Assembly: GCA_024114885.1 (NCBI GenBank)
Contig: CP099419.1
Location: 1-64,000, forward strand
From: Septoria linicola
Lineage: Eukaryota; Ascomycota; Dothideomycetes; Mycosphaerellales; Mycosphaerellaceae
Direction: 5' to 3'
DNA: 64,000 bases
Shown here: one piece after another, positions 37,990-49,261 of the stretch
How the letters are laid out: each line of letters opens with the position of its first letter
Position numbering within the stretch: the first letter of the stretch is position 1
The notes under the pieces: generated by a model
What the model saw: only the letters and a program-made list of their open reading frames with translations
Told to the model about the DNA's origin: nothing
Database searches by the model: none
Program-made: the position numbers and the translations under genes

Positions 37990-40900
37990 GAGGTATAAGA
38001 TAGGCTTAAGCTAGCCTAATTCCTCCTTAACGATATTACTAATATTAACGTAGTATTAAGATCCTTTATCTTACGATATAGTATTACGATTCGAACTAAT
38101 ACTACCTTACTCTTAGCTACCTCGTTTACTAGAGAATTAAAGTATTATTATAGTATATACTATATACGCGTATAGCTTATAGACTCTATAGGAGTAGAGC
38201 GTATAGTAGGTATAATCTTTTATACCTACGATATACTAACCTCTAATATAATCTTAGGTCGGCTATAGAGGCGTACTTATCGTATACGAGTCGATAGTAG
38301 CTTAGATAAATAGACCTATAGCGATATCTTTAAAAACGTTAAGGTTAGAGAAGCCTATAAGTTTCTTAAGGACTTGAAGTATATACTAACTATATATATA
38401 GTAGTCTTAAATAAGATAGGCGAAGGTAGAGAGGTTAACCCTCTTCTTTCTAAGTTCTAATAGTTCTCTAATATTCTAAACCTAATAGAAGAGATAAGGA
38501 GTAAGCTAGTAGATAGCGTAGAGTATATAATTAAGCTACGTCTAGGTACTATTCTACTCTTTAGGCTACTATATTACTAGTTAGGTAAGGAGCTAGAGGA
38601 ATTAAAGAAGTACCTTACTATAGGCCTTAAGTACGATTAGATCGAGTATAGCGTTAGCGAGGCGGATACGCCTATCTTGTTTATACTAAAGAAAGATAGT
38701 AAACTAAGACTATATATCGACTACTAAGAATTAAACGAAATTACTATTAAGAATAGGTACCTACTCTTCTTAATTAGCGAGATACTAGATAGGCTTATAG
38801 AAGCTATATAGTTTACGACTCTAGACCTTATAGATATATACTATCGGATTCGTATCAAGCCTAGCGACTACTATAAGACTACGTTCTATACGCGCTATAG
38901 CTACTTCTAGTATAAGGTAATACTATTTAGCCTAACTAACGCTCTAGCTACGTTCTAGGCGTATATTAACTATACTCTAGTAGGTTTAGTCGATACGTGC
39001 TACGTAGTATACCTTAATAATATCCTTATCTATAGTAAGAGCTACGTAGACTACGTACGCGACGTATACGACGTACTTACGCGTCTCTAGAAGTTTAGAC
39101 TCTACGCTTAAAGAGCGAAGTATAAATTCTAGTAGAAGGAAGTCGATTTCCTAGGCTTCGTAGTAACTACTAGAGAGGTTATAATAGATCTATATAGGAT
39201 AGACGTAATCGTAGCGTAGCTAACGCCTATAACGCTTATAGAGGTTTAATCCTTTCTTAAGTTTACTAATTTCTACTAGCGTTTTATTTTTAAATACTCT
39301 AGAGTAGTATCTCTCTTTATAGCGTTATCTAAGAGCGCTATAGTAGGTAAGAAGCTAGGCCTACTTAAGTAGACTATACGAGAGAAGTAGGCGTTTACTA
39401 AGTTAAAAAAGCGTTTTTCTATAGTACCGCTACTAAGGTACTTTAACTCTACGCTTAGGTTATAGGTCGAGAGCGACACCTCTAATTACGTAATTACTAT
39501 AATCCTTAGCTAACTCTTTAGGTCTAAATAGTACTCTATTATATTTATATCTAGAAAGATAATTACTATAGAGTATAATTATAAAGTATATAATAAGAAG
39601 CTTCTTATAGTAGTTAAGGGTTTTAAAGTATAGAGGCTATACCTCGAAGGCGCTCTATATATAATCGACGTACTAGTCGACTATACTAACCTTTATAGAT
39701 TTATAGGCGTAAAGAAGTTAACTAGTAGGTAAGCCTATTAGGCTATATTCCTAGCTCTATTCGACTTTATTATAACGTACTAGATAGGTAAGCGAAACCT
39801 AGCTAACGCGCTATCGAGGCGTAGCGATTACGCTAAGGAGGTAGTAGAGGTAACTAACCTACTACCTACTCTATAGACTAAGTTATAGCTATAAGATAAT
39901 TAGAGTACGAGAGACGTAGGTAGACCGCTCGTAGCTTATATCTATACGACTTATAAAGAATAGTATTCTTCGATAGAGAGAAGTACTAACTCTAACCTAT
40001 AGTAGTAGTTTTTAATACCTATACGAGTAGTAGGTATAATTACTAAAGGCGAAGAGCTATATATAAATATCTTAGACTTAATCCTTAGATATACTCGCGC
40101 GCTAGTATAGGCTAAGCTAAGTATAAGCGTAGTATACTCGTAAGTAATAAGTAATAGTAGCCGATTCGAGTAATATACTATAAGAGAGAGGAACCTCTAG
40201 GTAGATAATTCGCTATATATACCTAAGGACTATACCTTATAGACATAGGTAATTCGTATATATTACGATAATACTCTTATAGGCTATTTTAGTAAGGATA
40301 AGACTATCTCGCTAGTACGAAGAAAGTACTAGTAGCTAGAGATAACTAAGGATATTATATAATACGTAGAATCCTATAGGAGTTACTAGAAGGTAAAAGC
40401 GCGTCGCTATCGACTATATAGCAAGCTAACTACGCTACCTATACTAGATCGTCTATTCTAAGAGTTAACTTAGGATTTTATTATAGACCTCCTACTAAGT
40501 AAGCGAGAAGTATATATATAATACGATTCTAGTTATCGTCGACTAATATATAAAGATAGTTATCTTCGTACTAACTATAAAGAGGTATACGAGTAGTAAC
40601 CTTATAAGAGTCTTAATATTAGAAGTAATTAGGTATTATAGTATACCTATAGGTATTATTAGTAATAGAGGGTCTATATTTACAAGTTAGTTTTAGTCTA
40701 ACTTCTACTACAAGGCGTATATAAAGCGTAAGCTAAGTATAGCGTTCTATCTATAAATAGACGAGTAAACTAAAAGAGCGAATTAGACGCTTAAGACTTA
40801 CCTACGTATCTACTACGTAGAGTAGTAAGATAACTAGGTAGACCTATTAGTATAAGCTAAGTTCGTATATAATAATAGTATATATACGATACTAAAGGTA

Positions 40901-41600
40901 TTACTATTTATAGCGCTATATAGTTTTAATCTAGAGCTAGTAACGAGTAGGCGAGAAGCTTAGAGTACGCTTCCTAAAAGGAAGATACTAGCTACTAAGG
41001 AAGCTATAGAAAGATTAAAGAAGAACTATAAGACGCTAAGTAAGCGCTAGCGAGAAGTAAGTAAGGTATAGGCTAGATACTTTAATAATAGGTATTAGGC
41101 TAAGGAATATAAGGTTAGTAATATAGTCTTACTATCGATAAAGAACCTATAATTAAAGGTTTCTTCGAAGAAGTTAGTAGATAAGTTTACTAGGCCTTTT
41201 AAGGTAATTAATATAGTAGAGAAGTAGGCGTACTACTTAGCCCTACTACTAGACGCTCTTATCTATAATATATTTTATATATTACTTCTAGAACCTTAGA
41301 AGAGTAGTAAGACGTAGGTAGAGAGTATACTACTCGTAGACTACTAGAGTAAATAGGAAGTTAAGAAGATCCTTAGAACTCGAGTAAGGAAGAGCGTACG
41401 CTAGTACTTAATCTACTAGTAGGGCTAGCCTAAAGAGTATAACTAGTAGGAACCTAAAGAATATATTAGTAGCTATATAGTACTTAACGTATTTAAAGCG
41501 TAGCGCGTAAGCGAGCGCGTAGTAAGATAAAAGCGCTAAGGTACTAATATAGTAATACTAAGTACTAAGCGCTAAACCTATATATAGAGGCAAACTTTAA
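37990..41600 (+). pseudogene. gypsy copy 1 pol polyprotein
   Basis: Order: possible protease (37,990-38,300, weak); reverse transcriptase (38,590-39,170), with TPILFILKKDSKLRLYIDY, ELNEITIKNRYLLFLI, YYRIRIKPSDYYKTTFYTRY, LFSLTNALATF and YLNNILIYS; RNase H (39,390-39,880); integrase zinc-binding region and core (40,240-41,000) with ISNRGSIFTS and TKRANQTLKTYL; chromodomain (41,370-41,510) with YLIY and EYNxxEPKEYI. The RT YxDD motif is YLNN (Asn codons at 39,016-39,021) and the integrase second Asp is Asn (40,664-40,666), both TG-to-TA effects. RT and integrase core are in different frames, so a one-base indel lies near 40,510. Confidence 0.93.
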
Positions 41601-41779
41601 ATTTAAGAGAGTAAGAAAATTACTAAGGTATTTAGGATATATCGAAGCGTAAACTATATTATTTATATACGCCTACTAAGTAGGTCGTATAGTACCTATA
41701 GGTAAGAAGTAAGAATCTAACTATAGCCTATATAGGCGCGAGTAGAGTATAAGAGGCGCGAGTAGGTAGTAAGTAAAAC

Positions 41780-42640
41780 GCTTATTTATCGTCTATAGAG
41801 AGCGCGTCGTCGCTAGCGTTTCTACTACTAGTAACGCTCTCTACGTCCTTATCCTTATCCTTCTCTACCTCTACCTCCTCGTTAGATACTACGTTCTTAG
41901 AGAGCTTACTCTCCTCCTAGTTACTACTTTTAGAGTAGGCTACCTCTATAGTAGCGTCTAGGGTATTACTAGAGGCGCCTACTATATAGTTAGTCTACGA
42001 AGAGTATTAGTATCGTATAAGGATCGTATAGGAAAAGTAGGTATATCTTGTACTATAGCTTAAATATAGCTACTATAAAGTTAGACTAGTACTAGGTCTC
42101 TACTAGACTAGCGACGGACATTATACTAGTCGCTAGTAGAGCGAGCGCGCTCGCCTTACGTAGCGTATCCTAGCTACCGACTATCTTACTTTTATTACTA
42201 GTAAAGACTCTCTTAGAGGTCTTAATAGAGATATAGAGGCTCTTTAGGTAGCGTTTTACCTACTCCTTACGTACGCTCTTAAGAAGGGTCTCTAGCTACT
42301 AGTAGTAGTATAGTACGTAGCGCGCCTACTACTTAAGGTTACTATTAGTAATACGCTTATATAGGTAGTATTAGCGCTTATAGCGCTAATACTTAACCTT
42401 CTAGCTAGGCTTTATTACTCTATTATACGTAGGCTCGTCGTCTATACGTAGTCTATTAGTAGGTAAAGCGTAGTTAAGGAGTATTCGAAGAGCTATACCG
42501 TTATAGGTATACTTAATATAGTAGAGGTAGATATCTATATCTCCTCGTCCTCTAATATTATTAACGATATAGGATAGGTAGTTTAGGACTACGACTCTAG
42601 TACGTTTTAGTAGTATTATACTTACGTTAGTAGTATAGTA
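41780..42640 (-). pseudogene. Antisense reading frame between pol and 3' LTR, gypsy copy 1
   Basis: On the strand opposite to pol, this stretch reads as a frame of nearly 290 codons with few stops. It has a basic part, a segment FLLVIKVRQSVARIRYVRRARSL, and an acidic C-terminal part NEEVEVEKDKDKDVESV followed by SSRNASDDALSIDD. The same arrangement is found in copy 2 on the plus strand (60,770-61,615), in the same position relative to pol. A frame change occurs before the acidic part in copy 2. Function is unknown. Confidence 0.5.
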
Positions 42641-42968
42641 ATCGTATAGAGATACTAGCTTTACTAAAGATATAGAAAATATTATATACGTAGAGAGAAA
42701 GTCTAAGAGAGAGTTAGAAGAGTTTTTAAGAATACGCTCGAGCTACGAATCGTAGTCGCTATAGTAAGGAATATATTACTACGTAAACGTAATACGTATA
42801 GTAACTCTTTACTTCGTAGCGCGAATTTACGTAATACGCTAAAGGTTTATAGATATAACGCGTTAGAGACGTAATAAGCGTAGAATATATAAAGTATATT
42901 ATAAGAACTAAATAGGAAGCTTAGAATATAATCTATAAAGTAAGAGTATCGCTAAGGGTAGCTCTCTT

Positions 42969-42980
42969 AAGGAGAGAAGA
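42969..42980 (+). other. Polypurine tract of gypsy copy 1
   Basis: AAGGAGAGAAGA lies immediately upstream of the 3' LTR, the usual site for priming plus-strand DNA synthesis. The corresponding sequence in copy 2 is at about 60,418-60,430 on the other strand. Confidence 0.7.
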
Positions 42981-43155
42981 TAGTTATAAGAGCTAGGTAA
43001 GGTTAAAGGTTAGATACGCCTTAGGCTCGTAGGCTTAGCGTATAGTATAATTATAGTACGCGTATATATCCGAAAGAAGGCAAGAATTAGTCTTATAATA
43101 TCCTAATAGTCTTATTAGGAGGGCGCTCTATATATTACTATATACCTCTTTTATA
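42981..43155 (+). repeat. 3' LTR of gypsy copy 1
   Basis: It is a direct repeat of 36,489-36,663, equal in length (175 bp) and differing at eight transition positions. It retains more CpG and GG than the 5' copy in its middle part, so the two LTRs were mutated independently after insertion. Confidence 0.93.
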
Positions 43156-44400
43156 GTAGTAGTAGATATATATAAGAAAAAGATAAAAACTAATATCTCT
43201 ATCGTTCCTTTAATCCTTCTAAGATAGAAGTAAGGAATATCCTAGAGTAGATTTAACTACGATCGTAGTTATTCTACTTCTTAATCCTTAATATAATAAT
43301 CGATATAGATATAAAGATCTATACTAATATTCTACTTTAAAAGTAGTATAGGCTAGTAGCGAATACTCTAGTATACGAAACTAAGATATAATATAAATTC
43401 TAAGAAACTATCGATATCGAAAGCGATATTAGCTTTAGTAGCTAGAGTCTACTCTTTATAGAGGTATATATACTTTAGAGGAGGTCTTGTTCTATTTAGC
43501 TATAAGGATATACTATAAAACATTTTCTTTTATTAAGGTACGTTATAACGTAGAAGGTAGTTAGCTATAATTCGTATTAGTATTCTAAGTAGAAAAGAGA
43601 ATAGAGCGCTTCTAAAGGCTTCTAATAGCGAATAATAGTCTATATCGCCTACTTTCTCTAAATATTAAAGGCGCTCTATTTTATAATCGTCTAATATATA
43701 TCTATAAAATCTACCTTATAACTACTAATATAGTTTCTTAGCTATATACTTATATAGGTCTTATAATACGTTACTACTATCGCTATCGTTATTAACTTTA
43801 CTACTCTTACTATTATCGCTACCTAACTAATCGTAGTTTCTAGCTTCGTTATTAGGTTAGTAGGTCGTATCTTAGTTATTAGAGCGACCTAGGCTATTAG
43901 GCCGGTCCTAGTCGTTAGCGCGATTCTAGTCGTTAGCGTAGTCCTAGTCGTTAGCGCGATCCTAGTCGTTAGTACGATTCTAGTCGTTAGTATAGTTATA
44001 GTCGTTAGTATAATTCTATTTATTAGCGCGGTCCTAGTCGTTAATATAGTCTCTTATATTTTCGTCTTCTAGTTTATTCTCTCTATCTAGTATACTAATA
44101 GAATAGATATAATATATAGCTTTACTACTCTCTAGTAACTAGTTACTAAGGCTTACGACGCTAGAGCTTATAATAGTATTATCGAACTCGGCTATTTAAA
44201 CCTATAAGGAGTCTATAGAGGAAGATATATTAGTAGAGTCCCGAGTTAGTAGTATACTACTAGCTCTACTAGATATAGAAATCGGACTATATAAGAGTTC
44301 TTCGATATCTCTTAGAGAAGAGTCTACTATAGATAGGTCTAGTACTTCTAGTAAGTTAGACTAAAGATCTACTCTATTAAAAGTAGAGAGCGTATTATAT
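43156..44400 (+). pseudogene. Plus-strand gene remnant, 3' part, after the gypsy insertion
   Basis: The frame starting at 43,158 reads SSRYI, then LFYFLILNIIIDIDIKIYTNI, a segment VANTLVYETKIQYKFQETIDIE and CSIQL...TIKHFLLLRYV, with TAA/TAG only, and continues into an 18-bp repeat at 43,903-44,049. It looks like the continuation of the remnant ending at 36,488. The minus strand of the repeat is also a possible coding strand (Asn-Asp-rich), so strand is not certain past 43,880. Confidence 0.45.
43903..44049. repeat. 18-bp tandem repeat, about eight copies
   Basis: CCTAGTCGTTAGCGCGAT-like units repeat every 18 bp. The plus strand gives a hydrophobic hexapeptide (VLVVSA), the minus strand gives Ala-Asn-Asp-stop(Gln/Trp)-Asp-Arg. 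Copies differ at C/T and G/A positions. The period keeps the frame, so it was probably coding. Confidence 0.88.
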
Positions 44401-45253
44401 ACTATATAATATTAAGGAGGATATAGCGTAGTAAAGAAGAATAAGAGATTAATCTTAAACTAACTTATATATATAGTATAGTAGTAATATACTAGGAACT
44501 AAATATAAAGTTAATTAAGTTAGTTATCTAAGAAGAGAAGAAAGAGAAGTAAGATATACCTCTTACTAAGCCTTAGGTAGATACCTTAGGTATCTAGAAC
44601 TATACTTAGATATCTATATCTAAACTAACTATCTAGGATATATTCTTAATACTCCTACTTATACTATATAGTTAGATCTTTTAATAGATTATCTATAGTA
44701 CTTAAATACTAGTCCTAATCTTAATTAGTTATTAAGTACTTACTTTTTAGACTAATAACTAGATAGTACTAACTATTAATCTAATAAACTATCTATACTA
44801 CTATCTCTTATAAAAAGATAAAAGAAATATCTTCTATAAGATCTTCCTCCTCTCTTATATAGAAGTAGATTATTTAGGATATAGACTATCTAGTAAGTTA
44901 CCTCTATCCTTTCTTATAGCTAGTTCTAATAGCTTCCTAGATACCTTATAGCCTAGTCCTCTACTTAGTTATATTCTATATAGCTTCTTAGTTCCCTAAT
45001 AGCCTTTAGAGTATACTATTCTTAGCTATAGAGATCTTATATTAAGCTAGAGAATAGAGTAACTATATACTAGTACTAGAGATAATAGCTACTATAGAGG
45101 AGGTCTTTAATATTAACTAGTACTTAGCCTTAGAAGGTACCTAGTTTAGCTAGGTACTATATAGTAATATTATAGTTAGTAATAGGTCTAATATTAGTAA
45201 GGGAATTTAGAACTTTATAAAGTCTAACTAAGAAGGAGTTAAGTAATAATAGT
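44400..45253 (-). other. Unassigned stretch beside a copia-type LTR, possibly copia leader/gag
   Basis: The minus strand can be read as a coherent coding stretch (for example ELRSYIEYN and KYSSRYLRYLPK) but I cannot identify a capsid domain. If the LTR at 45,254-45,526 is a 5' LTR, this would be its leader and gag. That is inference only. Confidence 0.25.
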
Positions 45254-45526
45254 TAATAACTACTCTAATACTAACCTCCTAGGTAGGTATAAGAGTAGTC
45301 GCTATAGAATAAGACCTATTTAGATAGTAATAGTCTTGTAATATATTAATTAAATAGTAGTAACGAGCTTAAACTAGTAGCTCTAGGACTAAGAGCCTTA
45401 TACTAGGACCGTAGGACATTAAATTAATTAAGTAGAGTAAATATTACTATCTTAGAAACGAGCTACTACCTTGCTTTTATACTAAAACTACTAAGTATAG
45501 TATATAGATAGGCCTTTACCTTACTA
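45254..45526 (-). repeat. Isolated copia-type LTR
   Basis: It is 273 bp long and matches 58,174-58,446 end to end with 14 differences, 13 of them transitions. No reverse transcriptase or RNase H adjoins it on the right, where the body would lie if this were the 3' LTR of a minus-strand element. It is therefore a solo LTR or the 5' LTR of a decayed element extending left. No target duplication is evident at its borders. Confidence 0.85.
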
Positions 45527-45659
45527 ATCCTCTCTTTCTTAGTATCTAACTAGATACCTAACTATCTATAGAGCCTTCTTAGAATTACTTAAAACTAGCT
45601 AGTTTTCCTATTAAAGTCTATTAAACTTTTAATTAGAGACCTATTAAATAGTTACCTTT

Positions 45660-48600
45660 CTTAACGATAACTACTAAAAACACTTTCTTAGATCTAATTA
45701 TCGTTTACTAGACGCTACTCTTCTACTATATTCTTAGAGATTTCCTTAGATATAGCCTCTCTCTTCTTCGATACTAATACTTCTAAGTTACTATCTACGC
45801 TTATAAAGCTAGCTTTACTAAATATATACTCCTTAATATCTATAGCTATAGCGTAGGTAGTATCGAATTAAGCTTTAGCTATAGTCTACTATTTAGCTAT
45901 ATAGACCTTAAACTCCTCCTTACTTATACTAAAGAGCTTCTTTATCTCTATACTTACTACCTAATCCGCCTATAGAACTCGGCCTACTAAAGTATTAGAA
46001 ATTAGGCCTAGGCTAGTTAGAAGTACCTTAGTAGCGAAAGGCTTTATTACTCGTATAGGGTATATAGTACCTAAAGCTATAAAGAGTATTCGCTTACGAT
46101 AGAGATATACGCCGTAGACTATAGAAACGTTAATATAATTACTATTAGGTAACTTATCTAATACTTAACCTTTAGGGTAGGCTAGAAATACTATTAGAAT
46201 TATACGATACTCGTTCTCTACGTAAGTATACTACTAAGAGAGGTAGAGGTACGAAATAACTAGCGAGCCTGCTTTAGTATAAAGATTCTTCTAACTAAGA
46301 TTAAGGTTAGCTTTTATATCGTTAGTAATTACTAGAGCTATAGTCTCGACGAAGCCTATACTATAGCTTTACTTATTAGAGATAATACGCCTCGCTAGCT
46401 ACTACGCCTCCTTAGAGTTAAAGAGCCTATTACTAGCCGCGTTAGAGGTTAGTAAAAGTCGTTCTCTATCGCTAGTATTATCTAGAGAGATCGTAAACTA
46501 AACCTAATTAAGGCTCTTCTTCTTAAGTAGTATATTCTCGTTTAAGGCGATATACTAGAAGCTATTAGAGTAGTTAGAACTAGCCTTATTATCGAAGATA
46601 TAAAAGGTAGTAGATAGGTAGGCTACGTATTTAATAGTCGTATATAGAGTAGTAACTAGCTAATATAGCTATAGTAGAGGATACTAGCGAAGAAGCTATT
46701 AGGATAGCGAGTACTATATACTACGAGACTAACTATACTAACTAATAGCTATATTATACTATCGATATACTATAAACTCCTACTATATAGCTTCGAGTAG
46801 AGAATCTAGAATCTAAAATAGGCCTCTAGTAGAAGAAGAATAAAAGAGGAAGCTATAATTAGTCTAGGTACCCTTGTTACTATTATAGTCTAAGAGCTCC
46901 TAAGCCTTCTAATAGATATTAGAAGTAACCTTCAAGTCTACTTTAGTTACTACGAACTAAAAGGGTCTAAGATAGCTTCTACCTACCTTACGTATTAGAG
47001 CGTTAATATCGTTCTCTAGTTCCTAAATATTAGTACTCTTCTTACTACGACGAGTACGTCCTATAGGCTTAGAGAAGAAAGTATTCGCTTCTAGCTTAAA
47101 CTACGTCTAGTTTTAAGTATTCTAGGTAATAAGGGCTTAGAGATCGGCTATACTATCTATCTAAACAATACGCTAGTAGAGAGTATATATTACTTTAGCC
47201 GTCTCTAGTAGCTTTAAACCTATAGTATTACCTATCTTAGCTATATATTCTTTATAAAGAGGCTAGCTAAGGTACGAAAGAATATTAATTAAAGCGTAGC
47301 TCTTAGCTACCTTCTTCTTCTCCTAGATATTATTAACCTTTTTAAGAGTACTACTAACGATTATATAGTAATAGACCTTAGAGGTAATACTATCCTTTAT
47401 ATAAGCCTAGTAACGTAGATTAGGCTCTAAGTCGCTCTCTAGCTCTATTCTACTATTATCTTCTAGTACGATTAGCGATAGACGTTATAAACCTAGTAGC
47501 GGCTCTATCGTAGGTAATACTTAGTCTTATATAGGATCGTTATAGCCTAAAGCGCTTAGTATAAGAGAAGTCTTAATCGAAGTAATAATAGGTTCTCTAG
47601 CGCGAATTCTAGTAAGTCTCCTACTCTTATAAAAGACGAGCGTAGGCTTCTTTATAGAGCTTAGCGTTAACTTCTCTAACTAAGCTTTTAGCCTCTATAT
47701 AGTACTAGGTAAGGTAGAATCTCTAGGACAAGGCTCTAGAGTCGTAAGTAAGTTATTTTCTCCTTCTCTTTCTTAACTAGAGTTTCGAGTAGGACTAGAT
47801 AAGGATAGGCCCTTAGGCATAGAAGAAGAGAGTCGTCTATTAGATCTTAGATTTCTAGAAGAAGGTAATAGTCTATAGGATATTAAGAGCTATCTCTCTA
47901 CTACTAGGAATATATAAGTCGGTTCTTCGAAGATCTCTCTTTTACGCTCTCTCTTAGTAAGCTTAACTATAAATCTATACTAATTAAGTTTATAGCCTAT
48001 CTCTAGGCGCGCTTCTCTTATCTTATAGCTAAATACGTTAACTTATAAGAGCTCTACTTTAAACTTATTCTAGTAGCGTCTCCTATCTAAGTTTATATTA
48101 ATAAAGCCTAAGCTCTATAAGCTAGAAGTCTTCTTATTTCTCTATAGCTAAAAATACTAGCTACGAGAGAATATATTTGCTACCTACTAATAGAAACGAT
48201 CTTACTTTTATTACGTTAAGAAAACCTAGTTTTTAGGCTTACTTTCTTTAAAGATACCTTTATACTTATTTAACTATTAACGAAGGTTCCTAAGTATCTC
48301 TTTATCGTATAAGACTTAGTTAAGAAAGAGGAAGTTCTACTTATACCTAAACTCTATACGTAGCTACTACTAAATCAAGTTTCTCTTCTTTACTAAGTCT
48401 CGGCCTTCTTAGTATATCTTCTTTATATTATCGCGCTTTATACTCTATATATTAAGGTACTTCGGTAAAATCTTAGTAGAGAGGCGTTTAAAGAAGTTAA
48501 ATATACTAATCTTTATTCTATCGTTTACTTCCTTGACTTACTTAAGTACTAAGTCGATACTCTTCTCTTATTCTTATAGCGTCTCTAGCGATAGAATAGC

Positions 48601-48665
48601 TTTAGTAGCGTTATTAAGGTTCGTTATACTAGTAAGAGGTCTACTTAAAGGCTAGAAGCTAATAA
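45660..48665 (-). pseudogene. Unrecognised long coding tract (about 1,000 codons)
   Basis: One minus-strand frame runs from about 48,665 to 45,660 with TAA/TAG at Gln/Trp-like positions only. In order it reads: a coiled-coil-like start (LSLETL, EVNDRIKISIFNFFKRLSTKIL), a Gln-rich and Lys-rich part, a low-complexity Ser/Arg/Pro-like part around 47,800 (SLSSPTRNSS), a segment with KVNNI...KVAKSYALINILSYLSQPL, IRKVGRSYLRPFQFVVTKVDLKV, then a C-terminal part with IALNENILLKKK, ASNRLFNSKEA, and IALGTIYPIRVIKPFATKVLLTSLG. No family recognised and no catalytic motif seen. It lies between a copia-type LTR and the second gypsy family, so it could be part of a retroelement or a host gene. Confidence 0.55.
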
Positions 48666-49230
48666 TAGAGCCTTCGCGATTAATACGAGCGAGCGCTATA
48701 TCTTATATAGAACTTAAAGAAGCTATTTTTCGTCTTTTCTTTAGAGAATCTTATCTAAATAGTTCTTATATAAGACTTCGAATAGGCGAGGTAGAAAACG
48801 AAAGCGCTAGTCTTAATAAGCGTTTAAGCGTTAAAGAACGCTAGAAAGGGGAAGTCTTATTCTTTATACGCGATAGAGAAAGAGAATATCTTTAATTAGT
48901 CGTATTAGTAGCTTAGAGCGATATAAAGCGCGTAACTAGTAATAAGTAACTTAAATAGCGAGGAGAGTCGAGCGCGTAACTAGTTAAAGAGTTTTCTATT
49001 ATATTAGTTACTACTTACGTATATAAATAGCTATATAGCGTTACTAGGTAGTAATAAAAGATAAGAACTAAACTTAATAGAAGTAAGGCTCTATAGTAAC
49101 TAATTAATAGTTAATAAGGAAGAAGAGATCGTTTAGAGCGTAAAAGTAGTCTAATTATATATCTTATCGTAGTAGCGTAACTACTATTAGGATTAGGAGT
49201 CTATATATAAGGCTTAGTTATATAAAGTTT
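48665..49230. other. No recognisable gene
   Basis: The stretch between the long minus-strand tract and the palindromic motif at 49,230 shows no coherent frame and no LTR-like match elsewhere in the window. Confidence 0.4.
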
Positions 49231-49257
49231 AGTTATTATTTAAAAAGATAACTAAAA
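49230..49257. repeat. 28-bp imperfect palindrome, left copy
   Basis: TAGTTATTATTTAAAAAGAT followed by AACTAAAA is matched at 57,430-57,457 with a single base difference, exactly 8,200 bp away. Each copy has AGTTAT ... ATAACT arms. The pair brackets the minus-strand gypsy family 2 element. Confidence 0.75.
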
Positions 49258-49261
49258 GTTT

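Larger units (their letters stand above)
36489..43155 (+). mobile_element. Full-length Ty3/gypsy chromovirus, copy 1
   Basis: Two 175-bp LTRs in direct orientation bound a gag region, a pol region ordered protease, reverse transcriptase, RNase H, integrase and chromodomain, and a polypurine tract right before the 3' LTR. The order RT before integrase and the terminal chromodomain define a Ty3/gypsy chromovirus. The element is 6,667 bp and sits inside a plus-strand gene remnant. A 5-bp TAGTA duplication can be drawn (36,486-36,490 and 43,157-43,161) only if the LTR boundary is shifted by two bases, so the target duplication is unproven. The element is inactivated throughout. A second copy lies at 60,241-64,000 on the other strand. 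Confidence 0.95.

Noticed and set aside
39276..39479. 67-codon minus-strand open frame
   Set aside because: It is antisense to the well-supported RT/RNase H part of gypsy copy 1 and has no independent support.
36484..43161. Firm target-site duplication for gypsy copy 1
   Set aside because: TAGTA can be drawn only by moving the LTR edge two bases inward, which conflicts with the polypurine tract boundary; left as unproven.
45660..45700. Third copy of the palindromic motif (CGATAACTACTAAAAACAC near 45,680)
   Set aside because: Only the right arm is similar and it lies inside a coding frame; taken as chance similarity.
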